Below, piece after piece: positions 1 to 6,774 of a stretch of 18,895 nucleotides of DNA. The DNA comes from Stercoripulliclostridium_A sp963642145 (lineage in GTDB: Bacteria > Bacillota > Clostridia > Christensenellales > DTU072), in NCBI GenBank assembly GCA_963642145.1, contig CAVIFU010000030.1, positions 1 through 18,895 on the forward strand, written 5' to 3'. The notes beneath the pieces are model-generated. The model was not told where the DNA came from. It ran no database searches and saw only the letters and a program-made list of their open reading frames with translations. A program made the position numbers and the translations under genes. Each line of letters begins with the position of its first letter. The stretch's first letter is position 1.

Positions 1-1
1 A

Positions 2-127
2 CTTGCCGGTAACGATACAATCGAGCACACTCGTTATCTGAGTGAGAACGCTCCCGCCGATTCGGAAGAAATAACCGAATCGGAGCCTGCAACCGACACC
101 GAACCCATCACGTTTGACGAGGAATAG
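2..127 (+). CDS. C-terminal fragment of an acidic protein of unknown function (5' end outside window)
   Basis: A reading frame is open from base 2 to a TAG at 125-127 (41 codons), while the other two forward frames hit stops within the first 51 bases. The residues are strongly acidic and Thr-rich and end in ITFDEE, typical of a disordered acidic tail. No domain is visible, so no function can be given. It lies on the same strand as the cas operon but is separated from it by about 130 bases and a strong promoter, so it is probably a different transcription unit. Confidence 0.5.
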   Translation, partial: LAGNDTIEHTRYLSENAPADSEEITESEPATDTEPITFDEE

Positions 128-210
128 GCTACGCCGATTCCATCGGTTTTGCCGAACCTTGCGTCATCATCATGAATTTTTAGAGCGGATCCCGTGCGGG
201 GAAAGGATTT

Positions 211-242
211 ACTTTTTTCAAAAAAGTTGTAAAAGTACTTTT
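211..242. other. Two A/T-rich palindromes upstream of the cas promoter
   Basis: Positions 211-227 read ACTTTTTT-C-AAAAAAGT, a 17-bp palindrome, and 231-242 read AAAAGTACTTTT, a perfect 12-bp palindrome. They end 18 bp before the -35 box of the cas promoter. They could be an UP-like element, an operator, or part of the end of the upstream unit. The GC stem CCCG/CGGG near 191-200 is too short and too far from a T-run to be called a terminator. This is a visual observation only. Confidence 0.3.
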
Positions 243-259
243 ATGCGGACAGCACGCTA

Positions 260-288
260 TTGACTTTGGCGTTTTTATGTGATATAAT
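260..288 (+). promoter_or_regulatory. Promoter of the cas9-cas1-cas2-csn2 operon
   Basis: A -35 box TTGACT (260-265), a 17-bp spacer and a perfect -10 box TATAAT (283-288) are present. The -10 is preceded by TGTGA, giving an extended -10. The predicted start is near 295, which leaves a leader of about 156 nt before cas9. The 12-mer ATGTGATATAAT (277-288) recurs exactly at the CRISPR array promoter (6695-6706). Confidence 0.8.
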
Positions 289-344
289 TAGGGCGTTAAT
301 TCAAAAATGCTTTGTCGGAATGGAGAGAATATTGGTTTAAGGAC

Positions 345-368
345 AAAAAAATGCTCGCATCTGCGAGC
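345..368 (-). terminator. Intrinsic terminator of tracrRNA
   Basis: Perfect 7-bp stem GCTCGCA/TGCGAGC (368-362 with 359-353 on the minus strand) followed by seven T residues. It works only leftward: the plus strand has no T-run after the stem, so cas operon transcription should read through it. Confidence 0.85.
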
Positions 369-423
369 TGACGGAGCACATCCGACGATTAAGATAAATC
401 TTATTTGAACGATGTTATCCTAT
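345..423 (-). ncRNA. tracrRNA (type II-A), divergent to cas9
   Basis: Read on the minus strand. The anti-repeat (about 422 to 403) holds TAGGATAACAT, which pairs perfectly over 11 bp with repeat positions 12-22. An internal bulge follows (CGU in tracrRNA opposite GAGUC in crRNA), then UCAAAU pairing with repeat GUUUGA, including the terminal G-U pair also seen in the Streptococcus pyogenes guide. Downstream come a short nexus-like hairpin AAGAT/ATCTT (402-391), a hairpin CGGA/TCCG (384-372), and a terminator stem GCTCGCA/TGCGAGC (368-353) followed by T7 (351-345). The predicted length is about 79 nt. The RNA matures crRNA together with RNase III and anchors it in Cas9. The 5' end is inferred from the promoter and not seen directly. 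Confidence 0.85.
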
Positions 424-428
424 GAATA

Positions 429-457
429 ATATTATCACAAGAGGAGGCTTATGTCAA
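429..457 (-). promoter_or_regulatory. Promoter of tracrRNA, overlapping the cas9 start
   Basis: On the minus strand the -35 box is a perfect TTGACA (457-452), the spacer is 17 bp, and the -10 box is TAATAT (434-429). This predicts initiation at about 423-421, immediately before the anti-repeat. The -35 covers the ATG-TCA codons at the cas9 start, and the spacer covers the cas9 Shine-Dalgarno at 441-447. Each signal therefore constrains the other. Confidence 0.8.
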
Positions 458-3400
458 TGGAAAAAATTAAATTCCCAAAAAATTACATCGGTTTGGACAT
501 CGGTACGGATTCTCTCGGATATGCGGTCACGGATGAGGAATATAACGTCGTCAAGACGCACGGCAAGCGCACATTGGGCATTGTCAACTTTAACGAAGCC
601 CAAACCGCCGCCGAAAGAAGAGGTTATAGAACGAGCGCAAGACGTCTCGTGCGGAGGCATCAACGCATAAATCTCTTGCAGGAGCTTTTTGCCGAAGAAA
701 TTGAAAAAACAGATCCGAATTTTTTGCGGCGTTTAGACGAAAACGATTTGAAGAAAGAAGACCGTACCGTTGGCGGTGATTGGTCTCTATTCAACGACAG
801 AGGATTTACCGATAAACAATATTACAAAAAGTACCCTACCATATATCATTTGCGTAAGGCTCTCATGGAGGAAGGCACGGACGATATAAGGCTACTGTAC
901 CTTGCCGTACACCATATAATCAAGTACCGCGGACACTTTCTCATGGAAGGCGACGTTGCCGATGCGGAGAGTTTGGATCCGCTCGCGCCGGTTACGGAGC
1001 TCAATGAAGCCATAGAGATTCGCAAAGCAAACCTATTTTCCGAAGAGGAAGGGAATTATGCGAATATGCTGGACGAGCTAAGCATTAACCGTTTGGGTGA
1101 ATTAAAGCCGTTGCTTACCGGCAACGCTCGTGACGCAAAAGGCTACGTTATTCGCGGAGCCAAACGGCAAAAGGCTTGTTTGTATGAGATATTCGGCATC
1201 GTCGGCAAACAAGGCAAAGCCCTGACGGACTCGTTGATCTCCGGCAAAGTAAACAGTGCGTCTTTGTTTGGCACGGAGAGTTATGATAATGAGACGAAGA
1301 TAGATATAGTTTTTGACACATATGAAGATAAGGTCGGCGAATACTCTGCGAGTCTTGATCCCGACGATTTCAACGTTGTGGAAGCCCTGAAAAAGTTATA
1401 CGATTGGTTTTTGTTGATAAAACTGCTTTCGGGATACAAGACGTTGTCGGACGCAATGGTTGCTATGTACGAAAAGCACAAGAAGGATCTTGCGGAACTC
1501 AAAGCGCTCATACGCAAATACGGCACGCCCAAAATGTATGCCGATATGTTTGAAAAGATTGACGATAATACAAAAAACAACTATGTCGCGTACATAGGCG
1601 GAGGCAGAATCGGCAAGAACAAAATAACCGCGGCTAAATGCACGGCGACCAAAGATTTCTACGCCTACGTAAAGAAAGAGCTCGGCAAGATTGCGGCGCC
1701 GGATGCGCAGGCTCGAATCGGCGCGATAGCGGAAGATATCGAAAACGGAGAGTACATGCCGAGGATTGTCTCTAAGAATAATTCCACGCTTCCGTATCAG
1801 CTGAACAAGGCGGAACTTGAAAAGATATTGGACGTTGCGAAAAAATCCGGTAAATTCGAGTTTTTGAAGGGCGTTTCCGACGGAATGACGGTATCCGAGA
1901 AAATAATTTCACTTTTGACTTTCCGCATTCCGTACTATGTCGGACCGATTAGCGAAAAGTCAAAGACAAGGGGCGGCAGCGAAGTTGCGGACAGACACTG
2001 GGCAGTGCGCAAGGATGTCGGGCGCATAACGCCGTGGAATTTCGACGACAAAATAGACAAAAAGGCAAGTAGTCGCAAATTTATCGATCGCATGACGGTG
2101 GGATGCACTTATCTCAAACTCCCCAAAGCGCTTCCGAAACACTCTTTGACGTTTGAAAAGTTCATGGCAATAAACGAGCTCAACGCGCTCAAGGTAAACG
2201 GCGAACGGTTGCCGGTGGAGATAAAGAAGCATGTGTTTGAAAACGTTTATCTCAAGCAAAAGGCGACAGTAAAGAATATAGATAAATTTTTGCGTACGAA
2301 TTACGGATACGATGAAGTACGCGTCACCGGTTATGACAAAGAGCTCAAAGGCGACATGCCTACATATCGCGCGTTTGAGTTCCTTGGCAATAAAAGGGAA
2401 ACATGCGCAAAAGAACTCGACGACGTAGTCGGGATACTCACGATACACGATGACAAAGCCTTGCGCAAAGAGGCTATTGCAGAGAAGTATTCAAACATAT
2501 TCGCGCCGGAAGAAATAGATCGGCTTGCTTCCAAAAAGACAACCGGTTGGGGCAGGTTGTCCGGTGAATTTTTGCGTGGCAGCCTGTACGCCGACAACGG
2601 CTTCACGATCGACGCGGACGGTAGCGAAAAAGATATTTTGGACGTAATGTACGACTCCGACCAAACGCTTATGGAGATTCTCTTCGACGAGCGCTATTCC
2701 GTAAACGAACGCCTCCGCGACTATTACGAGCGCACGGACCAAATCGACGGCAAAGACGTCACTTACAGAGATGTGGAAAACATGTATTGTTCGCCGTCCG
2801 TCAAGCGTTCGTTGTGGCAGACCTTCCGCGTAATCAAAGAAATAGTGTCGGAAACGGGCGCTTTCCCAAAAAAGATATTTATAGAAGTTACGCGCAAAGA
2901 GGACGTCAAAAAGAAAGGAACCTCGGCTCCTTCGCGATTGGAAATGCTCAACAGCCAATACGCGGAAGCGGAAAAGGCAAAAAGGAACATCGACAAAGTT
3001 TACAGAGACCGGGTGGAAGCGGCTCTGGCAGAGTCAAAGAGCAAGCTCGCAAGCTTTGACGACAACTCTCGCGTACGCGCCGAAAAGTATTATCTATACT
3101 TTTTGCAGCTCGGCATAGACGCGTATACCGGCGAACCTATAAACTTAGACGACCTCAAAGACTACGACGTAGACCACATCGTACCGCAGTCCAAAATCAA
3201 GGACGACAGCATCAAAAACAAAGTTTTGACGCATAAGTCGCTAAACGGCGCCAAGTCGGACAGCTATCCGGTTCCTGTCGAGTATCGCAAGGCCGGAGCC
3301 AAGTGGTGGAAGGCTTGGCTCAAAATGGGACTCATGTCCAAGGAGAAGTACGATAGACTTACGCGCACCACTCCCGTCACGGAGGAAGAGCAGGCGCGAT

Positions 3401-4875
3401 TTATAAACCGACAGTTGGTGGAAACGGCGCAGATAGCCACTTGTTTGCGCGAGCTGTTGGACAAGTGGATAGCGTACAAAAAAGACGAAGGAGCGCTTTG
3501 CGCCGACGCCGATATCGAAATTAACTTTGTCAATGGCAACAACGTTTCCGAATTCCGCAAAGAGTTTGCGCTTACCAAGTCGAGGGATGTCAACGACTTC
3601 CACCATGCGTATGACGCATACATGAACATTGTGGTAGGCAACGTGTTGTTCGAATACTTTAATCATAACAGAGATTGGCGCGAAGCGAGGGAGCAAAAAG
3701 ACGCCGTCAACCCGATGAAACTGTTTGGACGCGCCGTAAGGTCCGATAGAGAAAATCGCGTAATTTGGTATCCTGAAAACACTAAATCGGATACCGAGCC
3801 CACGATAAACAAAGTGCGCAAGATGTGCTCGCTCGTACCGATATTCGCTAAGCAAACCGTCCGTGGCAAAGGGCAATTGTACAAAGAGACAATACTAAAA
3901 GCGAAGGCGGGGACGTCTGTTTATCCGATAAAAGAAAACGGACCCAAGAGCGATATGTCAAAGTACGGCGGCTATAAAAGTTCCGGTACGGCATTTTTTG
4001 TCGTCGTCGATTACAATGGCAAAAAGGGTGCCGTGGAGCGGTCGATTGAGGCGGTTAGCGTATATCATGACGTCAAAATACGCTCGGGCAAAATGACTAT
4101 AGAAGAGTATCTCAGCAACGTCCGCGGTCTCAAAAATCCGAGACTTGCGGAAATCGCGGGGCTAAGGAACTCGAAGATATTGCCGTATTCCTTGGTTATG
4201 GTTGACCACAAGTACTGTGTGCGTATCTCGGGATACAGCGGTAACAGCTTAACATTGAACAACGCAAACCAATTGTTCGTGTCTGACGCCGTCAACGCGT
4301 ACATAAAGGAACTGCGCACCATTACGGAAAAAGTAGCCAAACGCACCGGCGGCATGAAAGCGGAAGACAAGGAGCGCGCGCAAGAGGAATATTGCAATTA
4401 CCTCATAGAGGAGAACGTTCGTCGCAAAAACGCCGCCGACGGCAGCGCAAAAGAAAAAGCTAAGATAGTGATAGTTTCGCGCGAAAAGAACATAGAACTC
4501 TACGACTTCTTTATCAAAAAACTTTCGGAAAAGCCCTATGCTTTTGTGCCGGGGTATGATGGTCTGCTTGATGTGCTAAAAAGAGCAAGAGGTTCGTTCG
4601 AACAAATTCCGCTGTATGCGGAGATAAAAACGCTACTAAATATTCTTTGCGCTTTCCAATGCAACGCAAAGAATGTAGACGTCAGCAGTTTAGAGTACAT
4701 CGACAAGAAAGGCAAGAAAGTTTGCGGGGGCACACGGTTGGCATCGCCGACATTAAACAAATGTATTACCGACAAATCGGTTGTGTTAATTACGCAGTCG
4801 CGCGCCGGGCTTAGGGAAAAACGTATAGAGATGGGACTTAATTATGGGATTCAGAACGGTAGTAATAAAAAGTAG
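451..4875 (+). CDS. cas9: CRISPR-associated endonuclease Cas9, type II-A
   Basis: RNA-guided, dual-nuclease DNA endonuclease, 1474 aa if started at 451, larger than the 1368 aa of S. pyogenes Cas9. Visible in order: RuvC-I with IGLDIGTDSLG (Asp16), an arginine-rich bridge helix (about 52-80), a long REC lobe including KTTGWGRLS, RuvC-II with IFIEVTRKED (Glu812), HNH with DYDVDHIVPQSK (His909) and the downstream NGAKSD block, RuvC-III with HHAYDA (His1051, Asp1055), and a C-terminal PAM-interacting region of about 300 aa. All catalytic residues are present, so it looks active. Two starts are possible: ATG 451 is only 3 nt after GGAGG (443-447), while ATG 457 is 9 nt away, the more usual spacing, and gives 1472 aa. 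It is the first gene of the operon and overlaps cas1 by 32 nt. The PAM cannot be read from sequence. Confidence 0.98.
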   Translation: MSMEKIKFPKNYIGLDIGTDSLGYAVTDEEYNVVKTHGKRTLGIVNFNEAQTAAERRGYRTSARRLVRRHQRINLLQELFAEEIEKTDPNFLRRLDENDLKKEDRTVGGDWSLFNDRGFTDKQYYKKYPTIYHLRKALMEEGTDDIRLLYLAVHHIIKYRGHFLMEGDVADAESLDPLAPVTELNEAIEIRKANLFSEEEGNYANMLDELSINRLGELKPLLTGNARDAKGYVIRGAKRQKACLYEIFGIVGKQGKALTDSLISGKVNSASLFGTESYDNETKIDIVFDTYEDKVGEYSASLDPDDFNVVEALKKLYDWFLLIKLLSGYKTLSDAMVAMYEKHKKDLAELKALIRKYGTPKMYADMFEKIDDNTKNNYVAYIGGGRIGKNKITAAKCTATKDFYAYVKKELGKIAAPDAQARIGAIAEDIENGEYMPRIVSKNNSTLPYQLNKAELEKILDVAKKSGKFEFLKGVSDGMTVSEKIISLLTFRIPYYVGPISEKSKTRGGSEVADRHWAVRKDVGRITPWNFDDKIDKKASSRKFIDRMTVGCTYLKLPKALPKHSLTFEKFMAINELNALKVNGERLPVEIKKHVFENVYLKQKATVKNIDKFLRTNYGYDEVRVTGYDKELKGDMPTYRAFEFLGNKRETCAKELDDVVGILTIHDDKALRKEAIAEKYSNIFAPEEIDRLASKKTTGWGRLSGEFLRGSLYADNGFTIDADGSEKDILDVMYDSDQTLMEILFDERYSVNERLRDYYERTDQIDGKDVTYRDVENMYCSPSVKRSLWQTFRVIKEIVSETGAFPKKIFIEVTRKEDVKKKGTSAPSRLEMLNSQYAEAEKAKRNIDKVYRDRVEAALAESKSKLASFDDNSRVRAEKYYLYFLQLGIDAYTGEPINLDDLKDYDVDHIVPQSKIKDDSIKNKVLTHKSLNGAKSDSYPVPVEYRKAGAKWWKAWLKMGLMSKEKYDRLTRTTPVTEEEQARFINRQLVETAQIATCLRELLDKWIAYKKDEGALCADADIEINFVNGNNVSEFRKEFALTKSRDVNDFHHAYDAYMNIVVGNVLFEYFNHNRDWREAREQKDAVNPMKLFGRAVRSDRENRVIWYPENTKSDTEPTINKVRKMCSLVPIFAKQTVRGKGQLYKETILKAKAGTSVYPIKENGPKSDMSKYGGYKSSGTAFFVVVDYNGKKGAVERSIEAVSVYHDVKIRSGKMTIEEYLSNVRGLKNPRLAEIAGLRNSKILPYSLVMVDHKYCVRISGYSGNSLTLNNANQLFVSDAVNAYIKELRTITEKVAKRTGGMKAEDKERAQEEYCNYLIEENVRRKNAADGSAKEKAKIVIVSREKNIELYDFFIKKLSEKPYAFVPGYDGLLDVLKRARGSFEQIPLYAEIKTLLNILCAFQCNAKNVDVSSLEYIDKKGKKVCGGTRLASPTLNKCITDKSVVLITQSRAGLREKRIEMGLNYGIQNGSNKK

Positions 4876-5737
4876 AGCAAAGCTCGATTTCAAGCTCAAT
4901 CATCTCGTTTGTCGGGCAGATAAAGAAACTCGTATCTACATACCCGAAATTAACGTGCTGATAATAGAGTCCACGGGAGTATCGCTTACGGCGGTACTCC
5001 TTGCAGAGCTTGTCAAGAACAAAGTTAAGGTGATTTTTTGCGACGAAAAGCATCTTCCGCACTCCCAACTTGTCGGCATGTACGATAATTATCATACGTC
5101 GGCAAGGATAAAGGAACAAATCGGTTGGACTTCCGCAAACAAAGCCGTCGTTTGGAAAAACATAGTTGAGCAAAAAATACACAACCAAAGATTGATTTTG
5201 CAAAAATACGGGCATGCGGAAGAAAGCTTGTTGGGAGAATATCTTTCTGCAGTAGAGGTAAACGACGCCTCTAACAGAGAAGGGCACGCCGCCAAAGTAT
5301 ATTTTAACGCATTATTCGGAAATGTCGGCAGAAGAGTACCGGCATTTTTTAATTCCGCGCTCAATTACGGGTACTCCGTTTTGCTTTCCGCTTTCTGTAG
5401 AGAAATAACCGCAAGCGGATACATTACTCAACTCGGAATATGGCACACCAACGAATTTAACTTCCATAATCTTGCAAGCGACCTCATGGAGCCGTATAGA
5501 ATAATCGTTGACGACGCCGTGCTTTCGTTAGAGCCGGAGTGCTTAAATTTTAAGCCGATTATGGCAAATATTATGAATTCTAAAGTTATGTTGGGCGGCA
5601 AAAACGTCTATCTCGATACAGCCATAGAGGCGTATACGCGTAGTGTTTTCGGCGCGCTTGCGTCGGGAGTTACCGACAATATAAAGCATTTTACAGATTA
5701 TGAGTTACCGATATATGAGAACGATTGTAATGTTTGA
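4844..5737 (+). CDS. cas1: CRISPR-associated integrase Cas1, type II-A
   Basis: Spacer-acquisition integrase that works as a Cas1-Cas2 complex. It is 297 aa, the usual size for type II Cas1. The probable metal-binding residues are Glu146 in NREGHAAKVYF, His201 in IWHTNEFNFHN and Glu216 in SDLMEPYR. The 15-residue interval between the last two equals that of S. pyogenes Cas1 (His205, Glu220). The start lies inside the end of cas9 (32-nt overlap, different frame), with a weak GGGA about 8 nt upstream, suggesting translational coupling. Confidence 0.97.
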   Translation: MGFRTVVIKSRAKLDFKLNHLVCRADKETRIYIPEINVLIIESTGVSLTAVLLAELVKNKVKVIFCDEKHLPHSQLVGMYDNYHTSARIKEQIGWTSANKAVVWKNIVEQKIHNQRLILQKYGHAEESLLGEYLSAVEVNDASNREGHAAKVYFNALFGNVGRRVPAFFNSALNYGYSVLLSAFCREITASGYITQLGIWHTNEFNFHNLASDLMEPYRIIVDDAVLSLEPECLNFKPIMANIMNSKVMLGGKNVYLDTAIEAYTRSVFGALASGVTDNIKHFTDYELPIYENDCNV

Positions 5738-6020
5738 CCTTCCTACGCTTACTCTCAATGACTTGAGAGAATATCGCAAGTTCAGGAAATACCTGCTCTC
5801 TAACGGCTTTATCATGCTACAAGAGTCGGTGTATACCAAACTTGCGATCAACCCCACAGTATCCGAACAAATACGCAAGGGATTACGTAACAATATGCCA
5901 AAGGACGGGTTGGTTTTTGTTTTGAGTATCACGGAAAAGCAATTCAACGCCATTGAATTACTCGTCGGCGCAAAGGGCAGCATTTATTGCGATTCCGACA
6001 AACGGCTGGTTGAAATATGA
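5700..6020 (+). CDS. cas2: CRISPR-associated protein Cas2, type II-A
   Basis: Structural bridge of the Cas1-Cas2 integrase, 106 aa with a ferredoxin-like fold expected. The N-terminus MSYRYMRTIVMFDLP closely resembles S. pyogenes Cas2, which also begins MSYRYM. This supports the start at 5700 rather than the internal ATG at 5715. Asp13 is the conserved residue of the FDLP motif. The block LREYRKFRKYLLSNGF and the later VLSITEKQF are typical of type II-A Cas2. It overlaps cas1 by 38 nt and csn2 by 4 nt (ATGA). Confidence 0.96.
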   Translation: MSYRYMRTIVMFDLPTLTLNDLREYRKFRKYLLSNGFIMLQESVYTKLAINPTVSEQIRKGLRNNMPKDGLVFVLSITEKQFNAIELLVGAKGSIYCDSDKRLVEI

Positions 6021-6700
6021 TTAGCATAAGACATAGCGACCTAAACACCCCGATAGAACTTAGCTCCACTATTTACACCGTAGTATGCGAGCGTCCCGAA
6101 TTGTTTGCGCGTCTTGTTTCCGACGCCGTTATGAGCGCAAACGGCGAGTCGAGCGGCTATGTTGTTATTGACGAAGGCAAAGAAATTAAATTTCTCAAGA
6201 CGGTAGCGGTTTTGACAGATTATTTCTCCATGGACGCTTACGAAAAGAAAATCAATGCGCTGCTAAGTAAAAAATTATTATCTTTCATGCCGAACAAAGC
6301 AAGCGACATATATTCTTTTTATTCGAGCGGATATGCCGTAATGCGGGACCTTTTGCAAGAGCTCGACATACACGCCGATATACGCGCGGACGTTGATTAC
6401 AATGCGTTAATCAAGCTTTATAATCCGACCGTTACGTTGGGAGATGGCTGTCTATTGGAAAAACTCATAGATTACGTCAACCTCTCGGTAGAATTCGATT
6501 CGCTACGCGTATTGATAGCGGTAAATCTCAAGGGCTATTTAAGCGAGCAAGACTTTCTCGAACTAAGTAAGCACTTAGAGTATAAAGAAGTACAACTCGT
6601 TAGTTTGGAACCGCGGGAATCATATCGGCAATCGCACGAAAACATGCTGATAATAGACAAAGACCTTTGCGAAATACTTGTGTTAAGCGAAGGAATGTGA
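6017..6700 (+). CDS. csn2: CRISPR adaptation protein Csn2 (short form)
   Basis: DNA-end-binding protein that defines subtype II-A. Csn2 forms a ring-shaped tetramer that slides on free DNA ends and is needed for spacer acquisition. At 227 aa it belongs to the short Csn2 group. Recognisable features are the N-terminal beta region, the segment RVLIAVNLKGYLSEQD (resembling the NLK-YLS strand of known Csn2) and the C-terminal ENMLIIDKDLCEI. It starts within the cas2 stop codon (ATGA, 6017-6020). Its own stop codon TGA (6698-6700) forms part of the extended -10 of the array promoter. Confidence 0.93.
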   Translation: MISIRHSDLNTPIELSSTIYTVVCERPELFARLVSDAVMSANGESSGYVVIDEGKEIKFLKTVAVLTDYFSMDAYEKKINALLSKKLLSFMPNKASDIYSFYSSGYAVMRDLLQELDIHADIRADVDYNALIKLYNPTVTLGDGCLLEKLIDYVNLSVEFDSLRVLIAVNLKGYLSEQDFLELSKHLEYKEVQLVSLEPRESYRQSHENMLIIDKDLCEILVLSEGM

Positions 6701-6706
6701 TATAAT
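6678..6706 (+). promoter_or_regulatory. Promoter of the CRISPR array (pre-crRNA)
   Basis: A perfect -10 TATAAT (6701-6706) is preceded by TGA, making an extended -10 (TGnTATAAT). At 17-bp spacing the -35 is the weak TTGTGT (6678-6683), as expected when the extended -10 carries recognition. The TG of the extended element belongs to the csn2 stop codon. Predicted start about 6713, roughly 62 nt before the first repeat. Confidence 0.7.
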
Positions 6707-6774
6707 CTACACGTACAGATGATAACGATTCCACTCAAGAACTTAGGTTTTTAGCCGATTTTGTTCATTTTGAG
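6707..6774 (+). promoter_or_regulatory. CRISPR leader with leader-anchoring motif
   Basis: This A/T-rich, non-coding 68-bp stretch lies between the array promoter and the first repeat. Its last bases, ATTTTGAG (6767-6774), closely match the ATTTGAG leader end known to fix the site of Cas1-Cas2 integration in type II-A arrays of streptococci. It abuts the first repeat directly, so new spacers should enter at this end. Confidence 0.7.

Noticed and set aside
353..368. Hairpin in the cas leader as an attenuator for cas9
   Set aside because: On the plus strand no T-run follows the stem. It is a terminator only for the leftward tracrRNA.
3241..3876. 211-codon antisense frame within cas9, and similar long antisense frames within GH3 (10026-10748) and ftsH (13305-13883)
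   Set aside because: Each lies wholly opposite a gene with clear family motifs and lacks recognisable domains or start signals.
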